Positions 1-8,260 of a stretch of DNA of 64,000 nt are shown in pieces. Origin of the DNA: Cytobacillus purgationiresistens (GTDB lineage: Bacteria > Bacillota > Bacilli > Bacillales > Cytobacillaceae). A model generated the notes under the pieces. It saw nothing but the letters and a program-made list of their open reading frames with translations. It was not told the origin of the DNA and did no database searches. Location: contig NZ_JAUSUB010000023.1 in NCBI RefSeq assembly GCF_030813235.1, forward strand, positions 1 to 64,000, written 5' to 3'. How positions within the stretch are numbered: position 1 is the stretch's first letter; every line of letters starts with the position of its first letter. The position numbers and the translations under genes were made by a program.

Positions 1-547
1 GCGGAGGAAATGAAGGTCGATCTTTACCTTCAATTCATTCGTGACTTAAGACCTCGAGGGGCTAGCCACCGCAACTAGACAAAATAGAAATGTGGTGGTG
101 GCTTGCTCAGGAGCGACAAGCTTAAGACGCGGAGGAAATGAAGGCTGAACTTTGCCTTCAATTCCTCGGTGACTTAAGACCTCGAGCTCCTAGCCACCAC
201 AACTAGACAAAAATAAAAATGTGGAGGTGGCTTGCTTAGCCCCGACAAGCTTAAGACGCGGAGGAAATGAAGGTCGATCTTTACCTTCAATTCATTCGTG
301 ACTTAAGACCTCGAGGGGCTAGCCACCGCAACTAGACAAAATAGAAATGTGGAGGTGGCTTGCTCAGGAGCGACAAGCTTAAGGCGATCCAACTATAAAG
401 GTGATTATTACCCTTGTGGTTGGATTGACTTAAGACCTCGGCTCCTAGCCACCGCAACTAGATAATTAGAAATGTGGAGGAGCCTTGGTCAGCCCCGACA
501 AGCTTAAGGTGCGGAGGAAATGAAGGTCGATCTTTACCCTCAATTCC
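1..547 (+). repeat. Tandem array of ~127-bp structured hairpin repeats
   Basis: Four to five head-to-tail units of 126-129 bp fill this stretch; the recurring segment that opens with GCGGAGGAAATGAAGG sits at 1, 129, 258 and 511, with a variant at 384. Each hairpin runs from a GTGG-GGTGGCTTGCT left arm through CTTAAG, an inner hairpin, a second CTTAAG, then CCTCGAG and a CTAGCCACC right arm. Approximate hairpins are 91-208, 221-337, 349-462 and a truncated 473-547; the first is cut by the window edge. Stems covary between copies: AGGAGC with GCTCCT, or AGCCCC with GGGGCT. The array lies just past the BCCP gene, which is read toward it. No ORF is present. The family is unknown to me by name. 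Confidence 0.9.
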
Positions 548-598
548 ATATTAAATCACGCCATATTGGACATCCAAGGATCCCTAAATTTCAAACGA

Positions 599-811
599 TT
601 ATTCAATAACGAGTAAAACGTCACCTTCATTAACAAAATCGCCAATATTCACCTTAAGTTCAGCGATTTTTCCACTGTCTGGGCTTTCAATAGGTATTTC
701 CATTTTCATCGATTCCAGCATGATGACCTCTTGACCTGCGGTAATTTCATCACCATTAGCTACCATTACATTTAATACAGTCCCTGCCATTGTTGCATTA
801 ATTTCTTTCAT
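599..811 (-). CDS. Biotin/lipoyl-carrier protein (BCCP-like), 70 aa
   Basis: This is a stand-alone biotin carrier domain. The biotinylation motif ESMKME places the acceptor lysine at residue 36, flanked by the usual glycine-rich turns (MAGTV near the start, NIGDFVNEGD near the end). A strong AGGAGG site precedes the ATG. It follows the biotin carboxylase gene by 15 bp, so the two form an operon. In B. subtilis the equivalent pair (yngHA/yngHB) belongs to an acyl-CoA carboxylase used in leucine/branched acyl-CoA breakdown; that role is inferred here. The expected carboxyltransferase is not in the window, and the repeat array starts directly downstream, so the rest of the operon may lie further left or elsewhere. 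Confidence 0.88.
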   Translation of the reverse strand: MKEINATMAGTVLNVMVANGDEITAGQEVIMLESMKMEIPIESPDSGKIAELKVNIGDFVNEGDVLLVIE

Positions 812-826
812 TCCGATTTCCTCCTA

Positions 827-2170
827 TTATTTAACGGCAAATGCCTTATTTACTAAGTAACTTGTTGAATACTGCCCTGCTACAAAATCCTGGTCCCTAA
901 CAATTTCTTTAAACAACGGGGCATTTGTTTTTATCCCCTCAATCTTAACTTCAGAAAAAAAGACTTGCGCTCGCTCAATTGCTATCTGCCTTGTATCCCC
1001 ATAAATAATACATTTAGCAATCATTGGATCATAGAAAGGTGTAACTGTAGAATTTGTTTGATAACCATAATCAACCCTTACACCTTCAATGTTTTTCCAT
1101 TCAAACAATTGAATGAGACCTGGTGAAGGAAGAAAAGTATTTGGATCCTCAGCATATAACCTAAATTCTATGGATTGACCTTTAGATTGGATTTCGTCCT
1201 GTAGGAGAGGCAATTTTTCTCCCTTTGCCACAAGAATTTGCCATTTCACTAAATCCAGGCCAGTGATTTGTTCTGTAACAGGATGCTCCACTTGTAATCT
1301 CGTGTTCATTTCTAAGAAATAAAAGTTTTCCTGCTCATCGACGATAAACTCAATCGTACCTGCATTTGTGTATTGCACTGCTTCAGCTGCTGCAAGTGCT
1401 GTTTGAAACATTTTCTCTTTTGTTCCATCTGATAGGAATGGGGATGGAGATTCTTCAACAACTTTTTGGTGTCGCCTTTGAATGGAGCAATCCCTTTCAA
1501 AAAGATGAACCCTGTTCCCATGACTATCTCCAAAAATTTGTACTTCAATATGACGTGCATTTTCAATAAATTTTTCTACAAACACTTCATCAGAACCAAA
1601 ATAAGCTTTTGCTCTTCCCTTAGTCGCTTGGAAAGATTTAGTGAGCGCTTGCTCATTTTCACAGCGTACCATTCCTATTCCGCCCCCGCCACTGCTCGCT
1701 TTTAGCATGACTGGGTAACCCATAGATTGTGCTAGTTGACAAGCCTCTTCCACAGTAGATGTTCCCGCTTCACTGCCTGGAACAACCGGAACACCAGCAT
1801 CAGCCATTGTTTTTCTTGAAATTATTTTATCTCCCATTAACTCAATCGTATTCGGATCGGGACCGATATATTTTATCCCTTCCTTTTCAACAGTTCTAGC
1901 AAAATCAGCGTTTTCCGAGAGAAAGCCATATCCAGGATGAATGGCATCAGCCTTCTCTCTTTTAGCCACTTCAAGTATTGCATCAGTATTTAAATATGAC
2001 TTGTTAACAGGCGCTTCACCGATTGGGAATGAGTAGGTTGCTTCTTGAACAAAGGGCATATCCTTATCAGCGTGAGAGTATACCGCAATGGATTCAATCC
2101 CCATTTCCCGACAAGTCTTTATAATTCTTAAAGCAATTTCTCCCCTATTAGCAATAAGTATTTTTTTCAC
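827..2170 (-). CDS. Biotin carboxylase subunit of an acyl-CoA carboxylase (AccC/YngH type)
   Basis: The enzyme uses ATP and bicarbonate to carboxylate biotin on the neighbouring BCCP. The N-terminal biotin-carboxylase fold (KKILIANRGEIA), the glycine-rich ATP-grasp loop (KASSGGGGIGM, near residue 160), the RDCSIQRRHQK segment and EMNTRLQVEHPVTE are all present, and the length of about 447 residues is standard. I chose the GTG at 2170 because the AAAGGAG site sits about 7 bases before it; the TTG two codons upstream is too close to that site. A housekeeping accC would normally pair with accB near the nus/fol genes, so this copy is more likely the catabolic YngH type. That assignment is inference. 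Confidence 0.88.
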   Translation of the reverse strand: MKKILIANRGEIALRIIKTCREMGIESIAVYSHADKDMPFVQEATYSFPIGEAPVNKSYLNTDAILEVAKREKADAIHPGYGFLSENADFARTVEKEGIKYIGPDPNTIELMGDKIISRKTMADAGVPVVPGSEAGTSTVEEACQLAQSMGYPVMLKASSGGGGIGMVRCENEQALTKSFQATKGRAKAYFGSDEVFVEKFIENARHIEVQIFGDSHGNRVHLFERDCSIQRRHQKVVEESPSPFLSDGTKEKMFQTALAAAEAVQYTNAGTIEFIVDEQENFYFLEMNTRLQVEHPVTEQITGLDLVKWQILVAKGEKLPLLQDEIQSKGQSIEFRLYAEDPNTFLPSPGLIQLFEWKNIEGVRVDYGYQTNSTVTPFYDPMIAKCIIYGDTRQIAIERAQVFFSEVKIEGIKTNAPLFKEIVRDQDFVAGQYSTSYLVNKAFAVK

Positions 2171-2401
2171 TTTCAATCTCCTTTCACCATTAGAATAGGA
2201 AAGTATTCAATCCTAAAAAGGACAGCCACTCACAAAAAAAGTAAGGGCTTTTTGAAAAACTTTTATTGCAATATTATTTATTTCTACAATCTTCTGTATT
2301 TTTCCTTCTTTTTTTTGAAAACGCTTTCTATATTTTTTTGATATTAAAGGTTATTTCAAATAGTTATGTAGAAAGGTGCAGAAATTTTCGTAATATTGTT
2401 A

Positions 2402-2407
2402 TATAAT
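2402..2407 (+). promoter_or_regulatory. Candidate -10 box for ylbP
   Basis: TATAAT lies 86 bases before the ylbP start, but the matching -35 region is weak. The rest of the 2171-2492 gap is AT-rich and holds the divergent upstream regions of the carboxylase pair and ylbP; I see no gene in it. Confidence 0.4.
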
Positions 2408-2492
2408 AGTAGTGTAGTAAGCGCATTCAGGGTATATAAGATACAAGAAAGAAAATCATTTATTAACTGAACATAGCTTGGGGGATTAAAAA

Positions 2493-2972
2493 ATGAATTA
2501 TAAAGTTGAAAAATTAAAAGTGAATTACAAGACCCTAGAAGATTTTAAAAAGTTTAAAGAATATGGTGTACAAGAGTTATCCATGAGTGAAGACCTTGAA
2601 GCGAATATTGTTGAAAATGGCAGTGAATCACCATTTTACGGGGTATATTTTGGCGACAAATTGGTTGCTAGGATGAGCCTCTATCAAGTAGAAGGAAGAT
2701 TTAACCGCTATTTCGAACCAGCACAGGATTATTTAGAACTGTGGAAGCTAGAAGTACTTCCGGACTACCAATCTAAAGGGTATGGCAGTGCTTTAGTGCA
2801 GTTTGCAAAAGAGTTTGGACTTCCTATTAAAACAAACTCACGCGTTAAATCAAAAGATTTTTGGACAAAAATGGACTTCTCTTCCATACAATATGACATG
2901 GAAAGAGATTTAGGCGAAAACCCGCTCGTCTGGTTCCCTCATGGCGTGAAAGAACAATCAACAGAAAAGTAA
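2493..2972 (+). CDS. ylbP: GNAT-family N-acetyltransferase YlbP
   Basis: A 159-residue GNAT acetyltransferase matching B. subtilis YlbP in length and place. The acetyl-CoA binding region is visible around residues 90-115: LWKLEVLPDYQSKGYGSALV contains the Q-x-x-G-x-G/A loop. A GGGGG site precedes the ATG. It is transcribed alone toward a bidirectional terminator shared with the rsfA-type gene. Its substrate is unknown. Confidence 0.85.
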   Translation: MNYKVEKLKVNYKTLEDFKKFKEYGVQELSMSEDLEANIVENGSESPFYGVYFGDKLVARMSLYQVEGRFNRYFEPAQDYLELWKLEVLPDYQSKGYGSALVQFAKEFGLPIKTNSRVKSKDFWTKMDFSSIQYDMERDLGENPLVWFPHGVKEQSTEK

Positions 2973-2980
2973 GCTAAAAT

Positions 2981-3027
2981 AAAAAAAGGAATCCTTTGTT
3001 CAATAATGGCAAAGGATTCCTTTTTTG
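2981..3027. terminator. Bidirectional terminator between ylbP and the rsfA-type gene
   Basis: An 11-bp perfect stem, GGAATCCTTTG paired with CAAAGGATTCC, is flanked by an A-run on the left and a T-run on the right, so it can end transcripts from both strands. Confidence 0.9.
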
Positions 3028-3094
3028 ATTGATTATCATAAAAGTACATAATAAAAAAGTGATTCGATGAAGGACTTCATCGGAATAGACAAAC

Positions 3095-3697
3095 CTATAC
3101 TTTTACATTTTTATGACGGTCATCGCCCTTTAATACAACCATCTTCCTTGCCCGTTCCATAATATCTATTAAGGCTTTATAATCTTCTTCAATTGAATGG
3201 AGTTCTTTTATTAATTTTTCATTCTCTGCCGCTAAGTAATAGGTTTGTTTTTCCAATTGTTGAATCCTGTCCTCATACACAGTTAAATCCTTTTGATGAC
3301 CTCCCGCGTTTTTAGCCTTTTCATATAACGACTTTATATTTTGCAGAAACACTTCAAGCTCGGGAAGATGAATATCTGTTGGTAATTCCTGCACTGCACC
3401 ATTCCTCACTGCTTGCGCATGAGTATTCATAAATTCATTAATTTCTGTTTTAGCCGTTTTTGGCTGTTTTTTAAGCTCTTTTCGTTGTTTTTTTGCCAAC
3501 TCTATCCCTGTTTTATACTGCTTCCTTACATAAGAATTCCAGCGAAACCCGCAAGCTGCCGCCGTTCTTGACAGCTGCCTACCAACCTCCTCAAATGCAA
3601 GCAATTGTGTACCACCCTCGCGAATATGACGAAGAACAACTTCTGCTAGCAGTAAATCCTCATCTTGTGACCATGCATCCTGACGCGTTGCAGTCAT
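3095..3697 (-). CDS. RsfA/GerR-family prespore/mother-cell transcription regulator (YlbO type)
   Basis: The N-terminal 60 residues form a Myb/SANT-like DNA-binding module ([11 protein letters not shown], then [15 protein letters not shown]), which is the RsfA family signature. Residues from about 110 to 185 are predicted coiled coil, rich in E, K and L heptads. An AGGAGGGG site precedes the ATG. In B. subtilis the gene in this position is ylbO (gerR), a sporulation regulator; RsfA-type proteins tune sigma-F or sigma-E regulons. Position and length (200 aa) agree with YlbO. Regulation during sporulation is expected, but I see no clear sporulation promoter. Confidence 0.85.
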   Translation of the reverse strand: MTATRQDAWSQDEDLLLAEVVLRHIREGGTQLLAFEEVGRQLSRTAAACGFRWNSYVRKQYKTGIELAKKQRKELKKQPKTAKTEINEFMNTHAQAVRNGAVQELPTDIHLPELEVFLQNIKSLYEKAKNAGGHQKDLTVYEDRIQQLEKQTYYLAAENEKLIKELHSIEEDYKALIDIMERARKMVVLKGDDRHKNVKV

Positions 3698-3831
3698 TAG
3701 AAACCCCTCCTAGTGTTTTTATTTCATCATATGCTTCTACTAGAAAAGATAGACTGATATCTGCATTAGAATATATTTGTTTTACCATAATTTTTAAAAA
3801 TCACAGATGAATAGAACGAAGGACAAATTGT

Positions 3832-4584
3832 TTATTTGTTCAAAAATTTTGCGACCTGTTCATGATGAGCTTCTTCACCCCATAAAATGGCACAACGATT
3901 GACTTCTTCATTCACTCTTTCTTCGATTCCATTATGGATCATCTTTTTAATAAACATCTCTTTATACGCTTTAAGAACATCTGATTCGAGCTTCATTATG
4001 TTATGTAAGTATGATTGGCCTGCTGTGATTGCATCTCCACTATATATAGAATGTACGAATCCTAGCTGGAGTAATTGCTCGTCATTATAAGGAATGGCTT
4101 CCATCAGCATTTTCATCGCATCTGCATGCGTGAGTTTTTCTGATATAATGGTACCTCCTCCCCAGCCTGTTGTAATCGCTAGTGAACCTTGTATAAAACC
4201 GGCCCTCATTCCATTTTTCGCAATCCGAAAATCACAGGCTGAAGCAAGCTCACATCCTCCCCCAACAGCCGTTCCGTTCATTACAGCTATTGTTGGCTTA
4301 GGTAATAATAGAATTTTAATTAATATGTCAGACATACGTTTTAACATCACATACGCTTCATCCGCAGTCCTTAATTGATGAAAAACGGATAAATCTCCAC
4401 CAGAGCAAAAAGCACTTTCTCCAGCACCAGTTATCATCATCGCTTTAATCTCATTTTCTTTAGCAAGCGATACCGCTTTCTCCAGTCCATCCATCACATC
4501 ATAGCTTATTGCATTCCTTTTTTCTTCTCTATTGATCGTAAAAACTAGCAGTCCGTCCTGCTCTTCAATGATATATGATTCCAT
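3832..4584 (-). CDS. Enoyl-CoA hydratase/isomerase (crotonase) family protein
   Basis: A 250-residue crotonase-fold protein. Both oxyanion-hole segments are visible: AFCSGGDLS near residue 60 and GTAVGGGCELA near residue 105, the latter with the first catalytic glutamate. The second catalytic glutamate of true hydratases (in the FGxPE segment) is not conserved: the matching stretch reads GFIQGSLAI. It may therefore be an isomerase, a thioesterase-like member or another crotonase, rather than a hydratase. I chose the ATG at 4584 because AGGGGAGAT lies about 7 bases before it; an earlier in-frame ATG at 4605 precedes that site. It sits between rpmF and the rsfA-type gene on the same strand. Confidence 0.8.
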   Translation of the reverse strand: MESYIIEEQDGLLVFTINREEKRNAISYDVMDGLEKAVSLAKENEIKAMMITGAGESAFCSGGDLSVFHQLRTADEAYVMLKRMSDILIKILLLPKPTIAVMNGTAVGGGCELASACDFRIAKNGMRAGFIQGSLAITTGWGGGTIISEKLTHADAMKMLMEAIPYNDEQLLQLGFVHSIYSGDAITAGQSYLHNIMKLESDVLKAYKEMFIKKMIHNGIEERVNEEVNRCAILWGEEAHHEQVAKFLNK

Positions 4585-4660
4585 CGCAATATCTCCCCTA
4601 AACATTAAATTATCTGATATTTATTATAGCGCAAAAAGAAAATTTCTCCCATTAAACAAT

Positions 4661-4696
4661 AAAAAGCACAAGAACATTAAAGTTCTTGTGCTTTTT
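4661..4696. terminator. Terminator downstream of rpmF
   Basis: A 15-bp perfect stem, AAAAAGCACAAGAAC paired with GTTCTTGTGCTTTTT, lies 12 bases after the rpmF stop on the minus strand. Confidence 0.9.
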
Positions 4697-4707
4697 ATGT
4701 TAAGAAA

Positions 4708-4881
4708 TTAGTTGCTTACAACTTCTTTTCCTTTGTATGTTCCACAAGCTTTGCAAACGCGGTGTGCAAGTTTCATGTCACCACAGTTTGGGCATTCTAC
4801 CATACCAGGAACCTGTAATTTAAAATGGGTACGACGTTTTCTTTTTGCAGTTTTAGAAGTTCTTCTAAAAGGTACAGCCAT
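4708..4881 (-). CDS. rpmF: 50S ribosomal protein L32
   Basis: A 57-residue L32 with the family start [10 protein letters not shown] and a zinc ribbon, CPNCG near residue 30 and CKACG near residue 43. The ATG at 4881 follows AAGGAGGT at ideal distance; the three-residue upstream extension in frame has no ribosome binding site of its own. It lies downstream of ylbN, the usual bacterial pairing of a DUF177 protein with L32. Confidence 0.97.
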   Translation of the reverse strand: MAVPFRRTSKTAKRKRRTHFKLQVPGMVECPNCGDMKLAHRVCKACGTYKGKEVVSN

Positions 4882-5048
4882 TATTCCCACCTCCTTAAAG
4901 AGAATTAGAGACGTTCAAACTCAAGGAATTGCATCTATCATTACAGAGTAGCACTGCTCTCCTATATTTGAACATACACTATTAAGAAAGTTATGAAGGC
5001 CAGATATTGCTGGATTCTTCAAAGGCTTCTTGTTCTTCTTACTTCCTA

Positions 5049-5573
5049 TTATGTATCGGAAGAAGAATCATTTTGATTAAAAAACTGTGCAAGTCCGGCA
5101 AGACGAGGATCAACTTTATCCTTATTATCTTGCTCGCTGATAACTTCCCAACCTTTACCAGATTGAGGAGCTCCATCTTCTCTGCTTTCTTCACAGAAAA
5201 CCTGCATTGGGACTTCGAGTATTAGGATTTCATGAATGACCGGCATAAGGTCAATCACATCACCGTCTACTTGATGAACTTCCTCTCCAGTTTCAAAATC
5301 AGTGTTTTTTAAGAGGAATGTTTCAATTGTCTCAACATTAATTGGAAATTTTACGTCAACTAAAGTACGAGAACAAGGAAGTATTAAATGACCTTCTATT
5401 TTCAAATGAAAAGTCACTTTAGCCGAATCAATATCTGCACGGCCGCATATATGCATTGGTGAAGCGTCTCTAATATCTGGATCAAGCTTAATTACTTCAT
5501 CCACATTGACGATTTCATCAATGGGTAAGTCCTTGCTTCGATATTTTTGTAACTGACTTAAAGTCCATTTCAT
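5049..5573 (-). CDS. ylbN: DUF177/YceD-family protein YlbN
   Basis: A 174-residue DUF177 protein, whose relatives are encoded next to rpmF across bacteria and are linked to 23S rRNA or ribosome assembly. It contains the typical SCSRTL-like stretch LPCSRTLVDV near residue 70 and the acidic C-terminal VDPRLAGLAQ. The ATG at 5573 follows TTGGGGTGA; the earlier GTG overlaps that site. It leads the ylbN-rpmF transcription unit and has a near-perfect sigma-A promoter 30 bases upstream. Confidence 0.9.
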   Translation of the reverse strand: MKWTLSQLQKYRSKDLPIDEIVNVDEVIKLDPDIRDASPMHICGRADIDSAKVTFHLKIEGHLILPCSRTLVDVKFPINVETIETFLLKNTDFETGEEVHQVDGDVIDLMPVIHEILILEVPMQVFCEESREDGAPQSGKGWEVISEQDNKDKVDPRLAGLAQFFNQNDSSSDT

Positions 5574-5600
5574 ACGAATCACCCCAAGGCAACAAAGGTA

Positions 5601-5629
5601 ATTATAGCTTTCATATAATTATTTGTCAA
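5601..5629 (-). promoter_or_regulatory. Consensus sigma-A promoter of ylbN-rpmF
   Basis: On the minus strand TTGACA (5624-5629) is followed by exactly 17 bases and TATAAT (5601-5606). Both hexamers match consensus. The predicted start site is about 20 bases before the ylbN start codon, giving a short leader. The rest of the 5574-5963 gap is AT-rich and holds a weaker TATAAT (5928-5933) that may serve ylbM. Confidence 0.9.
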
Positions 5630-5963
5630 TATTTTTTCTTTACAGTCCGGAACAAGTTCATCCCGGATAAATGAGACACTCTTTGTATTTTAACCATTTT
5701 TTTATCATTTGCAAACATTATTATTAATAATAAGAAATAAGAACTGGCTAAAACATCAAAAACCGACGACTTTTTACTGCATTTATCACCAGCTCACATG
5801 AATGGGTTAACCCTTTAGTATCATATGCAGACTTATTTTAATTGGATTCCATCCATATATTTTTAATGATGGTCTTCACATTTCATAAGTGTTTTTAGCA
5901 TTGTTAGTGATAACCCTTATTTTCCTCTATAATAAGAGAAAAATGAAAGGAGCTGGGAGATTA

Positions 5964-7181
5964 ATGAAAGCTGTTGGAGTTGTAGTTGAGTATAATCCTT
6001 TTCATAATGGCCATTCCTATCATTTGCAGGAAGCGAAGAAGCATACCGATGCGGATGTTGTCATCGCAGTGATGAGCGGGAATTTCTTACAACGCGGGGA
6101 ACCAGCACTGGTTTCAAAATGGTCAAGGACAAAAATGGCTCTACAAGCAGGCTGTGACATCGTCATAGAGCTGCCCTATCAATTTGCTACACAACAAGCC
6201 AATAGCTTTGCAAGTGGCGCAGTGTCCATTCTAGAGGCAATTCGGTGTGAGTATCTGTGCTTTGGCAGTGAATCAGGGGACATCGGGGCATTTTTGGATT
6301 CTATTCATTTTCTAGAGGAGCAAGATAGCAATTATCAACAATTAGTGAAAAAATACATAGATCAAGGTAATAGCTATCCTAAAGCTTCATCTTTAGCCTA
6401 TCAAGCTTTAGCTCCGGATAAGGCATTGATTGATCTGACTAAGCCGAATAATATATTAGGCTTTCAATACATTAAAGCCATTCAAGCACAGAATACGCGA
6501 ATGAAACCAGTCACAATCGGACGTAAAAATGCAGATTATCACGATGAAGATTTCACCTCGGCAACGATTGCCAGTGCAACCAGTCTTAGAAAAGCACTAT
6601 TTTCACATAAAGGTAAACTCTGTGATATCCAGACATATGTTCCTGAAACCACTTATGAGGAACTAAATTATTATTACAGCCGCTTTGGACTGTTTCATCA
6701 CTGGGAAAATTATTGGCCTCTGTTGAAATATCGCTTGCTTCATTCTACACCAGATGAGCTAAGAAGAGTCTATGAAGTTGAGGAAGGAATTGAAAATAGA
6801 TTCCTTCATTTAGCATGGCAGGCTGAGTCCTTCAAAGCTTTTATGGAAGGACTAAAAACAAAGCGATATACTTGGACAAGGCTCCAACGAATCTGCGTTC
6901 ATATCTTAACAAATACTTTAAAAGAAGAGATGCAGTCAACTCATAATACGGCTGAATATTTACGTCTTTTGGGAATGACAGACAAAGGCAGAGAATATTT
7001 GAATAAGAATAAAACCAAGTTGGATTTACCGTTAATATCCAGGATAACTACACGCGATCAAGAAAAATTAGCACTTGATATTAAAGCATCAAGAATCTAT
7101 GCGTTAGCAGGTACAAAAAAGGTGCAGCAAGAATTATTAGCACAAGATTTTAAACAACCGCCCATCATCATATCTAGCTAG
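5964..7181 (+). CDS. tmcAL: tRNA(Met) cytidine acetate ligase TmcAL (YlbM)
   Basis: TmcAL makes N4-acetylcytidine at the wobble position of elongator tRNA-Met, using ATP and acetate. The nucleotidyltransferase-type HxGH motif is in VEYNPFHNGHSYH at residues 8-20, followed by SGNFLQRGEPA and, near residue 180, SATSLRKAL. At 405 residues it matches YlbM. The ATG at 5964 is preceded by AAAGGAG; an ORF extension upstream is hydrophobic, lacks a site, and is not part of the protein. It is transcribed alone, divergent from ylbN. Confidence 0.93.
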   Translation: MKAVGVVVEYNPFHNGHSYHLQEAKKHTDADVVIAVMSGNFLQRGEPALVSKWSRTKMALQAGCDIVIELPYQFATQQANSFASGAVSILEAIRCEYLCFGSESGDIGAFLDSIHFLEEQDSNYQQLVKKYIDQGNSYPKASSLAYQALAPDKALIDLTKPNNILGFQYIKAIQAQNTRMKPVTIGRKNADYHDEDFTSATIASATSLRKALFSHKGKLCDIQTYVPETTYEELNYYYSRFGLFHHWENYWPLLKYRLLHSTPDELRRVYEVEEGIENRFLHLAWQAESFKAFMEGLKTKRYTWTRLQRICVHILTNTLKEEMQSTHNTAEYLRLLGMTDKGREYLNKNKTKLDLPLISRITTRDQEKLALDIKASRIYALAGTKKVQQELLAQDFKQPPIIISS

Positions 7182-7198
7182 CTGTTGCATATACAAAA

Positions 7199-7234
7199 GA
7201 AGGCCAACCACATTTTACTGCGGTTGGCCTTTTA
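7199..7234. terminator. Bidirectional terminator between tmcAL and ylbL
   Basis: AGGCCAACCACA pairs with TGCGGTTGGCCT over a short loop, with one mismatch or wobble and a T-run on the plus side. Confidence 0.85.
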
Positions 7235-7243
7235 TGTATCATT

Positions 7244-8260
7244 TTACTTATTATCAAGGGAAAGCAGATAGTCTACTGCTTCATCAAAAGTATCAATAGG
7301 AATTATTTTCATATTCGTCTTAATATCTTTTGCAGTCGCTATGGCAGCCAAATAATTTGAATCTTTATTCCCTGCTTCATTAGGAGCAAAAAAGATGTCA
7401 GCACCAGCTTTATCTGCAGCAACTACTTTTTGCTCAACCCCACCTATTCTGCCTACAGTGCCCTCGGGAGCAATGGTTCCTGTTCCAGCAATCCTATATC
7501 CCTTTGTCAAATCTTCTTCAATTAATTGATCATAAATTTCCAGCGAGAACATGAATCCCGCTGACGGGCCGCCTATTTCGCTGCTATCTATTTCCACCTT
7601 TGGTTCGACTTCAATCTCCTTATCGTCAACCAATGTGATACCTACACCCGCTTTGCCCGTTTGCGGTAAAACTTTTAATGTTAGCTCAACCTCTTTGATA
7701 TCTTTATCACGTTCATAAGTTAATACAGCTTTTTCCCCTTTTTTCTTCTTTGAAATTATGTCAATAAATTCAGTTGAAGAGTCAAACTTTTGTCCATCCA
7801 CTTCGATAATTCTATCGCCAAGTTCTATTGCCCCTTCAGCCGGCATTCCTTCCATCACTTGTAATACGTAGACACCTTTATATTCATAGTGAATAGGAAT
7901 ATTTGCATGCTGATAAGCCACTTCAATGGCTGCTGATTTAGATGAATCCATTAGGTGAAGTTGACGAAGATTATATTCTTTATCTGTTTCGTCCTCTCTG
8001 CGAATTTCTTCTACAGGATGAATTTTTTGATATTTACTTAACTTCGCAGTCAAATAAGCATAAATGTTAGCCTTACCCATTCTTACAGTTGTCAGCATAA
8101 AGGTGCCTTCAGACTGAGAGGCATTATCCACTTCTATAATCGGTTCTAATTCCTTTGCCATTCCTGGTTTAGACACATAGTATGGCAGATAGAAAAAAGA
8201 GCTAAGTAGCACAAGGATTGCTACGACAAAGAAGGAGCGGACTAAAAACCGATTTTTCAT
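7244..8260 (-). CDS. ylbL: PDZ-domain Lon-like membrane protease YlbL
   Basis: A signal anchor (about residues 5-25) is followed by a PDZ domain around residues 115-195 and a Lon-type S16 peptidase domain. The catalytic serine is in SSEIGGPSAGFMF and the lysine in GGVEQKVVAADKAG. The protein is extracytoplasmic and membrane-anchored; in B. subtilis YlbL is linked to degradation of the SOS division inhibitor YneA. The start at 8260 overlaps the ylbK stop in an ATGA, implying translational coupling. Length, 338 aa, matches the family. Confidence 0.92.
   Translation of the reverse strand: MKNRFLVRSFFVVAILVLLSSFFYLPYYVSKPGMAKELEPIIEVDNASQSEGTFMLTTVRMGKANIYAYLTAKLSKYQKIHPVEEIRREDETDKEYNLRQLHLMDSSKSAAIEVAYQHANIPIHYEYKGVYVLQVMEGMPAEGAIELGDRIIEVDGQKFDSSTEFIDIISKKKKGEKAVLTYERDKDIKEVELTLKVLPQTGKAGVGITLVDDKEIEVEPKVEIDSSEIGGPSAGFMFSLEIYDQLIEEDLTKGYRIAGTGTIAPEGTVGRIGGVEQKVVAADKAGADIFFAPNEAGNKDSNYLAAIATAKDIKTNMKIIPIDTFDEAVDYLLSLDNK

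Noticed and set aside
1..547. Tandem array considered as a CRISPR locus
   Set aside because: The units are about 127 bp with internal hairpins, there are no 25-40 bp conserved repeats alternating with unique spacers, and no cas genes are near.
5889..5963. Upstream extension of tmcAL giving a hydrophobic N-terminus
   Set aside because: The stretch covers the promoter and ribosome site; the conserved family N-terminus begins at 5964 directly after AAAGGAG.
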